Positions 16,119-24,731 are shown, counted from the stretch's first letter. The stretch: DNA of 43,838 nucleotides from Candidatus Blautia merdipullorum (GCA_019118685.1 DWYL01000008.1:1-43838); one strand, 5' to 3'. Made by a program: numbers and translations. Notes: a model not told the origin generated them from the letters alone.

Positions 16119-17063
16119 ATGAAACGATTCTTTGGATATATCTTTTTTATCTGCTTTCTTCTTTTTCTTCTCCTTTTTCCTAAAGAATCTACAGAATATG
16201 CGAAATCAGGACTTATGCTCTGGTTTTACACCCTTCTGCCTTCCATGCTTCCTTTTATGATTTTGTCCGGAGTTCTTATGAAAACCGGTTTTATCGAAAA
16301 AATCCTGTCTTTTACCAAAAGATTTTGGAAAACCGTCTTCCACCTTTCTCCCATGGGCGGATACGGACTCCTTATGGGAATTTTCTGCGGGTATCCCATG
16401 GGGGCCAAAACTGCTGCCGATCTGTATCAGTGTCATCGGATCTCCCGCCAGGAGGCCTGCTATCTTCTCACATTTTCCAATTATCCCGGACCGGCCTTTC
16501 TCTCATCCTATCTTTGCGCCGGACTCCTCCATAATGAACAGCTCATACTTCCATCCTACATAATCTTATATTTCTCCAGCTTTCTATCTTCTCTCCTCTT
16601 CCGAAGGCTCTATCCATTTGCACCGGATTCTCCCCGGGATACAAAGAAAAAAGAGGCATCTCCCGCCTTCTCCCTTGGAGAAGCAATGGACACCTCTATT
16701 ATGAACAGTTTTATTTCTATCACTAAACTGGGAGGATATATCATCCTCTTCTCTCTCTTTCAGGGAATCCTGAAAGTGCTGCCTTATCCGTCTCCGGATC
16801 TGAAATGCCTTCTTCTGGGATTTACAGAGATTACCACAGGAACGATGGCCATAGCAGAGAGAAACTGGCCGCTTTTTCTCTCCTATCCTCTCCTTCTGGC
16901 TTTTACTTCATTTGGAGGGCTATGCATCATCTTTCAGACAAATTCTATGCTTAATGATACAGATCTCCCTCTCAGTCCTTATATAAAAGGGAAACTCTGT
17001 TCTTTTCTCTTTACTTTAGTCCTTGGAACCTTACTCATCAAAATCATCAAAGTCGTCGTCTAA
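16119..17063 (+). CDS. ylbJ: Sporulation integral membrane protein YlbJ
   Basis: A 314-residue polytopic membrane protein with about eight hydrophobic segments. Family landmarks are LLPSMLPFMILSGVL, GIFCGYPMGAKTAADLY and FSNYPGPAFL, which resemble the nucleoside-recognition (Gate) fold. YlbJ is needed for normal spore cortex formation and heat resistance in Bacillus and is made in the mother cell. Start choice: ATG at 16119 lies nine bases after CCCGGAGG; the ATG at 16110 touches that site. It is one of the few plus-strand genes and has a sigma-E-like promoter. Its last 33 bases overlap the 3' end of the convergent coiled-coil protein gene. Confidence 0.88.
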   Translation: MKRFFGYIFFICFLLFLLLFPKESTEYAKSGLMLWFYTLLPSMLPFMILSGVLMKTGFIEKILSFTKRFWKTVFHLSPMGGYGLLMGIFCGYPMGAKTAADLYQCHRISRQEACYLLTFSNYPGPAFLSSYLCAGLLHNEQLILPSYIILYFSSFLSSLLFRRLYPFAPDSPRDTKKKEASPAFSLGEAMDTSIMNSFISITKLGGYIILFSLFQGILKVLPYPSPDLKCLLLGFTEITTGTMAIAERNWPLFLSYPLLLAFTSFGGLCIIFQTNSMLNDTDLPLSPYIKGKLCSFLFTLVLGTLLIKIIKVVV

Positions 17064-17741
17064 ATCATCGTAGTCATCATCATATACATCGTCATATGCT
17101 GAATCTTCATCTTCCCGATCCTGATAAGTCTCCTCCTCTGCGGATATCTGCTCCTGGGCTGTCCCTGTACTCTGTACCTCAGAAGCCGGCGCTCCCTGAG
17201 AGAGCTGAGGCGCCAGCTCTGCCCTGTTCTGCTTGATCACATCCAGAGAGGACTGGAGAGCCTGTACAAATTCATTATACTTTCCTGTTGCATTCTCCAG
17301 CAGGCTGGATGCGATCTGGCTCATGTTGGCCATCAATTCATCTGTATAGGATACAGCGCTTAAACGAAGAGTATTCGCATCATTTGTAGCGGCATCGATA
17401 ATGGCCTGAGCCTGCTGATTGGCACTGTTGATGGTCTCGTTAGCCTGAGCATAAGCCTGCTGCATAACCTCTGACTCTTTCACCATTTCCTTGACCTGTT
17501 TTTTCGTATCCTCAATTATATTATCCGCTTTTGACTGTGCATCCTGAAGGATCGCATCCTTATTGCTGATGATTTTCTGGTAGCGTTTGATCTCATCAGG
17601 TGTTTTCAGACGCAGTTCTCTTAAAAGCTCTTCGATTTCTTCTTTATTTACAATGATTTTTGTGGTGGATAAAGGCTGATATTTACAGCTTTCCACATAT
17701 TCCTCGATTTCTTCAATGATTTGTTCAATTCTGCTGCTCAT
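17031..17741 (-). CDS. Coiled-coil protein with acidic tail, unknown function
   Basis: A 236-residue soluble protein. Residues 1-40 are helical and charged (RIEQIIEEIEEYVESC). Residues about 45-175 are strongly predicted by eye to be a long coiled coil, with Ala/Gln/Asn-rich heptads (NSANQQAQAIIDAATNDANT). This section resembles DivIVA-like or ATPase-stalk-like helices, but without a diagnostic motif. From about residue 205 the protein is almost all Asp, Glu and Tyr, ending DDDFDDFDE. Relatives are commonly annotated as ATPase subunit-like; I see no support for an ATPase. It follows coaD by 57 bases in a conserved position after rsmD-coaD and converges on ylbJ. Confidence 0.75.
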   Translation of the reverse strand: MSSRIEQIIEEIEEYVESCKYQPLSTTKIIVNKEEIEELLRELRLKTPDEIKRYQKIISNKDAILQDAQSKADNIIEDTKKQVKEMVKESEVMQQAYAQANETINSANQQAQAIIDAATNDANTLRLSAVSYTDELMANMSQIASSLLENATGKYNEFVQALQSSLDVIKQNRAELAPQLSQGAPASEVQSTGTAQEQISAEEETYQDREDEDSAYDDVYDDDYDDLDDDFDDFDE

Positions 17742-17798
17742 TTCTCATTTCTCCTTACTGTATTTTCTTCCTGGCCGCCAAAGGATTTTCTCTGTCTT

Positions 17799-18290
17799 TT
17801 ATCTGACAGAATCCTGCCTGAATTTTTCTTCTACTTTGTGCACCACATATTCCGGCACGAACTTAGAAATATCCGCTCCGAAACAAGCTGCTTCTTTTAC
17901 CGTAGTAGAGCTTAGATAGGCATACTGAAGACTGGTTGTCAAAAACATCGTGTCCACATCCGTCGCCAACACCCGGTTAGTCTGAGCCATCTGAAGTTCA
18001 TACTCAAAGTCTGTAATGGCACGCAGTCCTCGGATAATTACCTTTGCGTTACAGCTTCTTGCAAAATTTACGGATAAACCGCTGAAAGATGTTACCCGTA
18101 CATTAGGTACATCTTTCGTTATATTCTCTAATATATTAACACGTTCCTCCACAGAAAACAACGGACTTTTTGCAGAATTATTCAAAACTCCCACAATTAC
18201 CTCGTCAAAAAGGGCCGCCGCCCTCTTAATGATATCTAAATGACCGTATGTAGCCGGGTCAAAACTTCCCGGATAAATTGCTCTTACCAT
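17799..18290 (-). CDS. coaD: Phosphopantetheine adenylyltransferase
   Basis: A 163-residue CoaD, catalysing the penultimate step of coenzyme A synthesis (4'-phosphopantetheine plus ATP to dephospho-CoA). The nucleotidyltransferase motif is [16 protein letters not shown] (T-x-G-H), followed by [30 protein letters not shown] and the C-terminal YLSSTTVKE motif. Start choice: ATG at 18290, whose AAAGG lies in the 3' end of rsmD; the frame extends upstream by 24 codons only through rsmD. The rsmD-coaD order with a four-base gap is conserved widely in bacteria. Confidence 0.95.
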   Translation of the reverse strand: MVRAIYPGSFDPATYGHLDIIKRAAALFDEVIVGVLNNSAKSPLFSVEERVNILENITKDVPNVRVTSFSGLSVNFARSCNAKVIIRGLRAITDFEYELQMAQTNRVLATDVDTMFLTTSLQYAYLSSTTVKEAACFGADISKFVPEYVVHKVEEKFRQDSVR

Positions 18291-18294
18291 ATAT

Positions 18295-18846
18295 TTAAGC
18301 CTTTCTAATAAATACATGCATATTTGTTTTATATTTTTTTTCTCTTGCAAGTATAAATCCATAATCTTCCAAATAAGAAAAATCTGTATCCAGGGAGGCT
18401 TCTACTATGATCAGCGTATTTTGATCCACATAGGAAACATTGCTGAGGATCTTCAGCATCTGCTCTTCCAGGGATTTTCCATAAGGCGGATCCATAAAAA
18501 TACAATCGAAGGGTTCCTCTCCTTCCAGGAAAAGAAGAGCCGCTGCCGCGTCCTGACTGAGGACTCTGGCCCGCCCTTCCAGCTTTGTAAATTTCAGATT
18601 TTCTTCTATGATCTTCACTGCTTTTCTGTTTTTTTCAATAAAAACGCAAAAACCGGCCCCTCTGCTTAAAGCTTCTATTCCAATTCCGCCGCTCCCGGCA
18701 AAAATATCCAGAAACCGGCACTGGCACAGATAGGGCTGTAAAATATTAAATAGAGTCTCTTTGATCCTATCTGTGGTGGGTCTGGTCTCCATACCTGGAA
18801 TAGTCTTCAGGGGCATACTTTTTGCACTTCCTGCAATCACTCTCAT
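18295..18846 (-). CDS. rsmD: 16S rRNA (guanine966-N2)-methyltransferase RsmD
   Basis: A 183-residue SAM-dependent methyltransferase. It has the N-terminal [14 protein letters not shown], the substrate-binding [16 protein letters not shown], motif [21 protein letters not shown] and the catalytic [10 protein letters not shown] that define RsmD. It methylates guanine 966 of 16S rRNA. It sits 19 bases after mgsA and four bases before coaD, so the three form one operon from the mgsA promoter. Confidence 0.94.
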   Translation of the reverse strand: MRVIAGSAKSMPLKTIPGMETRPTTDRIKETLFNILQPYLCQCRFLDIFAGSGGIGIEALSRGAGFCVFIEKNRKAVKIIEENLKFTKLEGRARVLSQDAAAALLFLEGEEPFDCIFMDPPYGKSLEEQMLKILSNVSYVDQNTLIIVEASLDTDFSYLEDYGFILAREKKYKTNMHVFIRKA

Positions 18847-18865
18847 ATTACTGTCCTTTTCACTT

Positions 18866-19258
18866 TCAGGGATTCAGCCGATAATCCAAATCTCCGTGTT
18901 CTAGTCCCAGGATCAAAGATTCTGCCGTTGCAATGTTTGTCGCAATAGGGATATTATATTGATCGCAGCATCTGGAAATCTGATATACATCCGGCTCTTT
19001 CGGATCGATCATAGCCGGATTATAGAAAAAGATAACCATATCAATGTCTCCACGCTCGATCATTTCTGTAAACTGTTTATCTCCTCCCATACTTCCGGGA
19101 AGAAACTTATGAACATGAAGATTTGTAGCCTCTTCAATCCTTCTCCCTGTAGTCCCTGTAGCATATATCTCATGCTTTGCCAGAATATTTTTATATGCAA
19201 TACAAAAATCTTCTATCAAAGCTTTCTTACTGTTATGCGCTATAATACCAATGTTCAT
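18866..19258 (-). CDS. mgsA: Methylglyoxal synthase
   Basis: A 130-residue MgsA, converting dihydroxyacetone phosphate to methylglyoxal and phosphate, a bypass that relieves phosphosugar stress. Conserved features are the N-terminal IGIIAHNSKK, the phosphate-binding TGTTGRRIEE, GSMGGDKQ with the catalytic Asp60 and GDIDMVIFFYNP with Asp71 and Asp73. The length matches the family. AAGGATG precedes ATG 19258. A near-consensus promoter lies 34 bases upstream of the start; rsmD and coaD follow. Confidence 0.95.
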   Translation of the reverse strand: MNIGIIAHNSKKALIEDFCIAYKNILAKHEIYATGTTGRRIEEATNLHVHKFLPGSMGGDKQFTEMIERGDIDMVIFFYNPAMIDPKEPDVYQISRCCDQYNIPIATNIATAESLILGLEHGDLDYRLNP

Positions 19259-19291
19259 CTACATCATCCTTAATATTTTTTGTCAAAAACC

Positions 19292-19320
19292 ATTATAGCA
19301 AAAACGCTAACTTTTTTCAA
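19292..19320 (-). promoter_or_regulatory. Sigma-A promoter for mgsA-rsmD-coaD
   Basis: On the minus strand TTGAAA (19320-19315), 17 bases and TATAAT (19297-19292) form a near-consensus promoter. Confidence 0.85.
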
Positions 19321-19420
19321 TTCTCATTTATAATTTTATACACTTTTTACAAATTCATATAAGAACACAAAATCACGTTCTGTACAAAAACTACCAAGTC
19401 ACTTTTTTCAACTCAAAATC

Positions 19421-19450
19421 CTGAGAGATTCATTTTAATATAACTCTCAG
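19421..19450. other. Inverted repeat in the mgsA-SASP intergenic region
   Basis: CTGAGAG (19421-19427) and CTCTCAG (19444-19450) are perfect inverted arms separated by 16 AT-rich bases. It lies about 30 bases upstream of the likely SASP promoter and has no T run. It could be an operator or a weak structure. The rest of 19259-19546 is AT-rich and shows no gene. Confidence 0.35.
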
Positions 19451-19498
19451 AATTTGTCAAAACATGAAAGAACTTCTAGTGTATTTTTTCTTTATTTT

Positions 19499-19507
19499 CA
19501 TATAATA
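19499..19507 (+). promoter_or_regulatory. -10-like element of SASP promoter
   Basis: CATATAATA lies about 40 bases upstream of the SASP start and resembles the -10 of forespore sigma-G promoters (CATnnTA). A matching -35 at the normal spacing is not clear; GTGTATT lies upstream at a short distance. The assignment rests partly on the gene's expected forespore control. Confidence 0.35.
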
Positions 19508-19546
19508 CCACTGTAACAAAAAACAACTATCAAAGGAGGAACTAAA

Positions 19547-19774
19547 ATGTCTAACAGTAATTCTTCTAACAAAGCAGCAGTGCCGGAGGCAAAAAGCGCA
19601 TTAAACCGTTTTAAATATGAGGTTGCCAATGAATTAGGAGTACCCCTCACAGACGGTTACAATGGCAATCTGACTTCTAAGCAGAACGGTTCTGTAGGCG
19701 GATATATGGTCAAAAAAATGATCGAGGCCCAGGAAAGACAGATGTCCAGCGGCGGAAATATGCAGCAGTACTAA
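19547..19774 (+). CDS. Alpha/beta-type small acid-soluble spore protein
   Basis: A 75-residue SASP that coats and protects spore DNA. The first conserved block, KYEVANELGVPL, contains the germination-protease cleavage site; the second, GSVGGYMVKKMIEAQE, is the DNA-binding repeat of the family. The N-terminus is Ser/Asn-rich and the C-terminus is MQQY. AAAGGAGG lies seven bases before the ATG. It stands alone on the plus strand, with a long AT-rich upstream region and a large hairpin downstream. Confidence 0.93.
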   Translation: MSNSNSSNKAAVPEAKSALNRFKYEVANELGVPLTDGYNGNLTSKQNGSVGGYMVKKMIEAQERQMSSGGNMQQY

Positions 19775-19824
19775 AAGTACCCTATAAATTTTTTTTAATA
19801 AGAGTCAACATCTGAATCTATATG

Positions 19825-19871
19825 AAAAATCAGGGCAGAAGATATCCTATCTCGATATCCTCCGCCCTGAT
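19825..19871 (-). terminator. Terminator for the DUF6465 gene, probably bidirectional
   Basis: ATCAGGGC..GATATC (19829-19846) pairs with GATATC..GCCCTGAT (19854-19871) in 16 of 18 positions around a seven-base loop. On the minus strand it is followed by TTTTTC. It lies between two convergent genes and could also stop the SASP transcript, though the plus-strand T run is weak. Confidence 0.75.
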
Positions 19872-19912
19872 ATTCTTTGCAACATTTACATTGGAATTAT
19901 AAAAAACTTAAC

Positions 19913-20314
19913 TTATAACTCTACTTTTCTTCCGCCTTCAACGTACTCGCCGTTTACTACATAATAGGCAGCGTGTTCTTCTGGCTTAACATAAATCTGA
20001 ATGTCTTTGATATCGTTTTCGTTCTTTCCTGTTTCTGCCATCCATGCTTTCTTCACGTTGGCTTTTACTTCATCTAAATTATATTCTGCACCTGCAAACT
20101 GTACAAATACGGATTCTGTGATCTCCGCTTTTTCCACTGTTTTTTTGGCAGCTGTTTTCTTAACGGTTGTTGTTTCTTTCTTTACTGCTGTTTTCTTTGC
20201 TGATGCTTTTTTGACAGCAGTTTCTTTTTTAGGTTCTTCTGTCTTCACCGGAGTTGTCTTCACAGCAGCCTTTGTTTCCTCAGCTACCTTTGCTGTTGTC
20301 TTTCTTACTGACAT
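19913..20314 (-). CDS. DUF6465-like protein with Lys/Ala-rich histone-H1-like N-terminus
   Basis: A 133-residue protein. Residues 1-65 are low complexity, dominated by Lys, Ala, Thr, Val and Glu (runs such as KKASAKKTAVKKETT), like the tails of histone-H1-like bacterial nucleoid proteins. Residues 66-133 form a compact folded-looking domain (ESVFVQFAGAEYNLDEV, then VKPEEHAAYYVVNGEYV). The C-terminal part matches what I recall as DUF6465 of Lachnospiraceae; its function is unknown. DNA binding by the basic tail is inference. AGGAGG precedes ATG 20314, and a strong promoter lies 45 bases upstream. Confidence 0.78.
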   Translation of the reverse strand: MSVRKTTAKVAEETKAAVKTTPVKTEEPKKETAVKKASAKKTAVKKETTTVKKTAAKKTVEKAEITESVFVQFAGAEYNLDEVKANVKKAWMAETGKNENDIKDIQIYVKPEEHAAYYVVNGEYVEGGRKVEL

Positions 20315-20358
20315 AAAAATTCTCCTCCTTTATACTTCCAACTCTAAATGTCCCGTCT

Positions 20359-20387
20359 ATCATAAACCTTTTTTTTTATTTTTTCAA
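20359..20387 (-). promoter_or_regulatory. Sigma-A promoter for the DUF6465-like gene
   Basis: On the minus strand TTGAAA (20387-20382), a 17-base A-rich spacer and TATGAT (20364-20359) form a good promoter, independent of recG upstream. Confidence 0.8.
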
Positions 20388-20445
20388 GTTTTTCATAGAA
20401 GTTTCTGTTTTTCCCATATTTTTATACATTTTTTTAACCAACCAT

Positions 20446-22503
20446 TTACAATCCAGGAGACTCCATTTTGTCTTTTGCATAGGCCGTAAGTTTATTCTTA
20501 AGACTGCGGTTTTGTTCCAGTGTCAGATTCTGGTCTAACAGCAAAACAGCTCCGGCCGCCTCACTGGCATCTTTTAAAATATCAGCATCCTGAAAAATAT
20601 CTCCCAGACGGAATTCCAGCATTCCGCTTTGGCGGATCCCCAGCAGATCCCCAGGCCCCCGCAGTCTGAGATCCTCTCCCGCGATAAAAAATCCGTCGTT
20701 AGATTTTACCAGGATCTCCAATCTCTTCCGGGTTTCTTCGTCATCTCCTCCGCAAACAAAAATACAGTAAGACTGGTATTCTCCCCTCCCTACTCTTCCT
20801 CTTAACTGATGCAGCTGTGCCAGCCCGAAGCGCTCTGCATTTTCTACCATCATAACGGTCGCATTGGGCACATTTACACCAACCTCGATCACAGTAGTAG
20901 AAACCAGTATCTGAATCTCATTTCTTGCGAAGGCTTCCATAATGTCATTTTTCTGGGAGGGTTTCATCCGTCCATGGAGATATGCTACTTTTATCTCAGA
21001 AGGCAGGATCTGAGAAAGTTTCTTACTGTAGTCCAGAACGTTTTCCCCATCCAGCCCTTCGCTTTCTTCTACCATAGGGCAGATCACATAAACCTGCCGT
21101 CCCTGGCGTACCTGATTCTCAATAAATTTATAGGCCTTAAGGCGATAAGAAGTATCTACCACACAATTCTTGATAGGAAGTCTTTTGGCCGGAAGCTCAT
21201 CCATAATGGAAATATCCAGATCTCCGTAAAGAATGATCCCCAAAGTTCTTGGAATAGGGGTAGCGCTCATCACCAGAACATGAGGTTTCTGCCCCTTCTT
21301 TGAAAAATCTTCTCTCTGATTCACTCCGAATCTATGTTGTTCATCTGTGATCACCAGAGCCAGATCACGATAGACTACCTTTTCCTGGATCAAAGCATGG
21401 GTGCCAATGATCAGATCCGCTTCTCCTTCCTCAATTTCTTTATAAATCTTCTTTTTTTCTTTTCCTTTGCAGGACCCTGTAAGAAGCACTGCCCTGTAAG
21501 GCAAGCTTTGTTCTTCTAAAATATGGCAAAGCCCCTCATAATGCTGCCTGGCCAGCACCTCCGTAGGAGCCATCAGAGCAGCCTGCCATCCATTAGCCGC
21601 TGCCAGGATCATAGAAAAAAAAGCGATGATCGTTTTTCCGCTTCCAACGTCTCCCTGTACCAGTCTGGACATCAAATGCTTCCCTGTCATATCCTGTTCT
21701 ATTTCATTCCAGACTCTTTTCTGGGCTTTCGTAAGGGAATATGGAAGACTTTCTATGACTTTTTCTGTATCCCATACCGGTTTCATGGAAAAAAAGTTTT
21801 TTCTGTTCTGATTCTTTTCCTTCATTAACCGTACTGAAAGGATAAAAAGAAAAAACTCATCAAAAACCAGTCTTTTTCTTCCCAAGATCATATCCTTTCT
21901 ATCTTTTGGGAAATGAATATGTTGAAGAGCATAATTATATTCAGCCAGATGATAATGATTTCTGTATTCTTCCGGAAGATATTCTTGAGTCATATCTATT
22001 TCTTCCAAGATCTGTTTCATAGTCTTTGCCATAAATTTATTGGTAAGTCCTTTGGTAAGACTATAGACAGGATAAAGGACATGAAGCCGTTCCTCATACT
22101 GTTCCCTTGAAAAAATCTCCGGATGTTCCATGATCCGTTTTCCTCTTTTTTCTACAACGGTTCCCCGAAATATATAAATGCCTCCGGGGCGAAGGGTGTT
22201 TCTCAGAAAAGGCATATTGAACCAAGTAAGCCATAGAATACTCTCCCCCTCTCTGGCACTGGCAGTGATCACTGTGATCCTTCCAGTATTTTTAACCCCT
22301 ATATTTCCCGAAAGCCTGGCAATAACAGCTGTCTTTTTTCCTGGAAGAATCCGGGAAACACTTACTGGTTCCTGATATTCATCATAGTCCCTGGGATAGT
22401 ATCTCAGAAAATCTCCAACCGTAAAAATCCCAAGTTTTCCAAGAAGTTTCTCCGTTTTTTCTCCGATTCCTTTGACTGTGCGTATACTGTCTTGCTCTTT
22501 CAT
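20446..22503 (-). CDS. recG: ATP-dependent DNA helicase RecG
   Basis: A 685-residue RecG, which remodels stalled replication forks and migrates branched DNA. The N-terminal wedge domain starts TVKGIGEKTEKLLGKLGI. Helicase motifs are motif I VQGDVGSGKT, motif II ITDEQHRFG, motif III SATPIPRT and motif VI QLHQLRGRVGRG, and the C-terminal TRG region follows. Length fits the family. Start choice: ATG at 22503 has AGGAG eight bases upstream; GTG 22512 overlaps that site. It follows fakA, as in Bacillus, but a large hairpin at 22528-22580 separates them. Confidence 0.96.
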   Translation of the reverse strand: MKEQDSIRTVKGIGEKTEKLLGKLGIFTVGDFLRYYPRDYDEYQEPVSVSRILPGKKTAVIARLSGNIGVKNTGRITVITASAREGESILWLTWFNMPFLRNTLRPGGIYIFRGTVVEKRGKRIMEHPEIFSREQYEERLHVLYPVYSLTKGLTNKFMAKTMKQILEEIDMTQEYLPEEYRNHYHLAEYNYALQHIHFPKDRKDMILGRKRLVFDEFFLFILSVRLMKEKNQNRKNFFSMKPVWDTEKVIESLPYSLTKAQKRVWNEIEQDMTGKHLMSRLVQGDVGSGKTIIAFFSMILAAANGWQAALMAPTEVLARQHYEGLCHILEEQSLPYRAVLLTGSCKGKEKKKIYKEIEEGEADLIIGTHALIQEKVVYRDLALVITDEQHRFGVNQREDFSKKGQKPHVLVMSATPIPRTLGIILYGDLDISIMDELPAKRLPIKNCVVDTSYRLKAYKFIENQVRQGRQVYVICPMVEESEGLDGENVLDYSKKLSQILPSEIKVAYLHGRMKPSQKNDIMEAFARNEIQILVSTTVIEVGVNVPNATVMMVENAERFGLAQLHQLRGRVGRGEYQSYCIFVCGGDDEETRKRLEILVKSNDGFFIAGEDLRLRGPGDLLGIRQSGMLEFRLGDIFQDADILKDASEAAGAVLLLDQNLTLEQNRSLKNKLTAYAKDKMESPGL

Positions 22504-22527
22504 TTCTTTCACTCCTGATCAAATAGT

Positions 22528-22580
22528 AAAAGAGGCTGGAACAGCTGCAAATCAGTTAGTTTTGCAGCTGCTCCAGCTCC
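22528..22580 (-). terminator. Large hairpin terminator between fakA and recG
   Basis: GAGGCTGGAACAGCTGCAAA-type and TTTGCAGCTGCTCCAGCTCC-type arms (about 22532-22551 and 22560-22579) pair over roughly 20 bases with two mismatches. On the minus strand the stem is followed by TCTTTTAC. Either recG has another promoter or it depends on read-through. Confidence 0.7.
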
Positions 22581-22607
22581 TATAGATAGGGTATGATTCT
22601 CGTATTT

Positions 22608-24269
22608 TTATTCAACTGAAATCACGAAGTAGTAAATAGGCTGTCCGCCATAATTGATCTCAATGTCAAAATCCGGGTAAATTTCTTCCAGACGGGAAGA
22701 AATCTCCTCAGCATCTGCTTCTGTCACATCTGCTCCGTAATAGATGCTAATCAGTTCACTGTCCTCATTTGTCATCTTACAGGTCATATCCACAGCCACT
22801 TTCTGGATATCCTGCCCTACCGCCAGGATGCCTTTGTCTCCGATTCCCATGATATCTCCCTGATGGATATCCATCTCATCAATCCTGGTATCTCTCACAG
22901 CATAAGTTACCTGTCCGGTCTTTACATTACCCATGGCTTCCGTCATTTCTTCCGTATTCTCCTCCACACTTTTCTCCGGCACATAAGAAATCATAGCTGT
23001 GATTCCTTGCGGTATGGTTTTTGTGGGGATCACCACAATGTTCTTATCTTCTGTCAGGTCTCTTGCCTGGTTTGCGGCCAGAATAATGTTTTTATTATTC
23101 GGAAGGATAAAAATATTTTTTGCATTTACCTGATCAATAGCTTTCAACATATCTTCTGTACTGGGATTCATAGTCTGTCCACCCTGTATCAGATAATCCG
23201 CCCCCAGCTCTTTAAAGATTTCTCCCATACCATCCCCTGCAGATACGGAAATAAACCCTACTTCCTTTGCAGGTTCAGCTTTCTTTTCCGCCGCCTGCTG
23301 GGCCGCCATTTTTTCAGCTTCCTTAATGACTTTTTCATGATGTTCCAGACGCATATTATCAATTTTCATATTAGAAAGCTGTCCATAAGTCAAAGCTTTT
23401 TGGATCGCTTCTCCCGGCGCATTGGTATGAACATGTACTTTTACAATATCTTCATCTGCCACAACTACCAGAGAATCCCCGATAGACATAAGATACTCCT
23501 TAAATTTTTCCTCATCTTTCTCTGTAAATTTCCTTTCCAGCATGATAATAAATTCTGTACAGTAGCCGAATTTGATATTGCTTTCTTTTGAAGATACCGG
23601 CGTTGTAATGGCGGGTTTTGCTGCAGGTTTTACAAAGTCCAGATTGATCTCCTTGCCCAGATATCCGTCAAGGGCTCCTTTTAATACTTCCACAAGCCCC
23701 TGGCCTCCGGAATCTACTACTCCTGCTTCTTTTAAGACAGGCAAAAGCTCCGGTGTCTTTGCCAGTACTGTCTCCGCTTCCTCAATGACCTCTGTAAAAA
23801 ACTGTTTCAGATTTTCACTGTTTTCGGCGATTTCCGCAGCTTTTTCCGCAGCTCCCTTTGCCACAGTCAAAATGGTGCCTTCTTTCGGCTTCATAACTGC
23901 TTTATAGGCTGTCTCTACAGCCTTTTCAAAAGATTTAGCAAAAATTGGTGCGTCAATTTCTTCATATTGCTCTATGACTTTTGTAAATCCTCTTAAAAGC
24001 TGTGAAAGAATTACACCAGAGTTTCCTCTCGCTCCTCTTAAAGAACCGGATGAAATAGCTTTTGCCAGTTTTTTCATGTCCGGCTCCGATAAAGCATTTA
24101 CCTCAGACGCTGCAGACATGATCGTCAAGGTCATATTTGTCCCTGTATCTCCGTCAGGAACCGGGAAAACATTCAGCTCATTAATCCATTCTTTTTTAGC
24201 TTCCAGATTCTTGGCTCCGGAAAGGAACATTCGTCCAAGGATCTTTGCATCAACAGTATTGCTATTCAC
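22608..24269 (-). CDS. fakA: Fatty acid kinase catalytic subunit FakA (YloV)
   Basis: A 553-residue DAK2-domain protein. The N-terminal DhaL-type ATP-binding domain shows FPVPDGDTGTNMTLT and GSLRGARGNSGVILSQLLRG (residues about 35-105), and DSGGQGLVEVLKG marks its end. The C-terminal half (about 340-553) is the DegV-like region. FakA phosphorylates fatty acids presented by FakB to feed phospholipid synthesis. GTG is the start codon, with AGGAGG nine bases upstream. It directly follows asp23/yloU by 17 bases, as in most Firmicutes. No fakB is present in the window. Confidence 0.92.
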   Translation of the reverse strand: MNSNTVDAKILGRMFLSGAKNLEAKKEWINELNVFPVPDGDTGTNMTLTIMSAASEVNALSEPDMKKLAKAISSGSLRGARGNSGVILSQLLRGFTKVIEQYEEIDAPIFAKSFEKAVETAYKAVMKPKEGTILTVAKGAAEKAAEIAENSENLKQFFTEVIEEAETVLAKTPELLPVLKEAGVVDSGGQGLVEVLKGALDGYLGKEINLDFVKPAAKPAITTPVSSKESNIKFGYCTEFIIMLERKFTEKDEEKFKEYLMSIGDSLVVVADEDIVKVHVHTNAPGEAIQKALTYGQLSNMKIDNMRLEHHEKVIKEAEKMAAQQAAEKKAEPAKEVGFISVSAGDGMGEIFKELGADYLIQGGQTMNPSTEDMLKAIDQVNAKNIFILPNNKNIILAANQARDLTEDKNIVVIPTKTIPQGITAMISYVPEKSVEENTEEMTEAMGNVKTGQVTYAVRDTRIDEMDIHQGDIMGIGDKGILAVGQDIQKVAVDMTCKMTNEDSELISIYYGADVTEADAEEISSRLEEIYPDFDIEINYGGQPIYYFVISVE

Positions 24270-24286
24270 AACAAGTTTCCTCCTTA

Positions 24287-24643
24287 TTAATCAATTACTC
24301 TCACGCCCTCTACAAGGATGTTGATTTTCTCTATAGTAAGACCGGTAAATTCTTCTACCTTATACTTTACATTGCTTATCAGATTATCAGATACTGCAGA
24401 AATGCTGACCCCGTAAGCCACGATTACATGGAATTCCAAAGTAATCTTATTATCCGCTATCGTTACATTGATTCCATGTTTCAGACTGTCTCTTTTTAGT
24501 AGTTTTACAAGTCCGTCTTTCATACTTACTGCAGCCATTCCTACTATCCCAAAACATTCGACCGCTACGCTTCCTGCATAAGTGGCAATGACATCTGTAT
24601 CAATCGTAATTTTCCCTAATCCTGTATCAACAAATCCATTCAT
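24287..24643 (-). CDS. Asp23/YloU-family envelope stress protein
   Basis: A 118-residue Asp23 protein (GKITIDTDVIATYAGSVAVE near the N-terminus, then ITLEFHVIVAYGVSISAVSD). The family is membrane-associated and linked to cell-envelope homeostasis; the detailed role is open. A GGAGG ribosome site precedes ATG 24643. It is the first gene before fakA and is transcribed divergently from rpmB, the arrangement seen in Bacillus (yloU-yloV next to rpmB). Confidence 0.9.
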   Translation of the reverse strand: MNGFVDTGLGKITIDTDVIATYAGSVAVECFGIVGMAAVSMKDGLVKLLKRDSLKHGINVTIADNKITLEFHVIVAYGVSISAVSDNLISNVKYKVEEFTGLTIEKINILVEGVRVID

Positions 24644-24674
24644 GCACGGACACCTCCATAAATTTATATAGGTT

Positions 24675-24703
24675 ATTCTAACATATCTTTTCCTAAAACG
24701 AAA
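24675..24703 (-). promoter_or_regulatory. Extended -10 promoter for asp23-fakA
   Basis: On the minus strand TG-T-TAGAAT (24683-24675) forms an extended -10, with a weak TTTCGT at -35 (24703-24698) and 17 bases between. Confidence 0.5.
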
Positions 24704-24731
24704 TAATAATTTATTTTTTTTGGGATTTTAC

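Noticed and set aside
22528-22580. Large fakA-recG hairpin as a mobile repeat
   Set aside because: Its position just after the stop and the following T-rich tract fit a terminator; nothing suggests mobility.
22863-23591. 242-codon plus-strand open frame opposite fakA
   Set aside because: The translation is Ile/His/Phe-rich without motifs, as expected from the complement of a conserved gene; fakA is unmistakable on the other strand.
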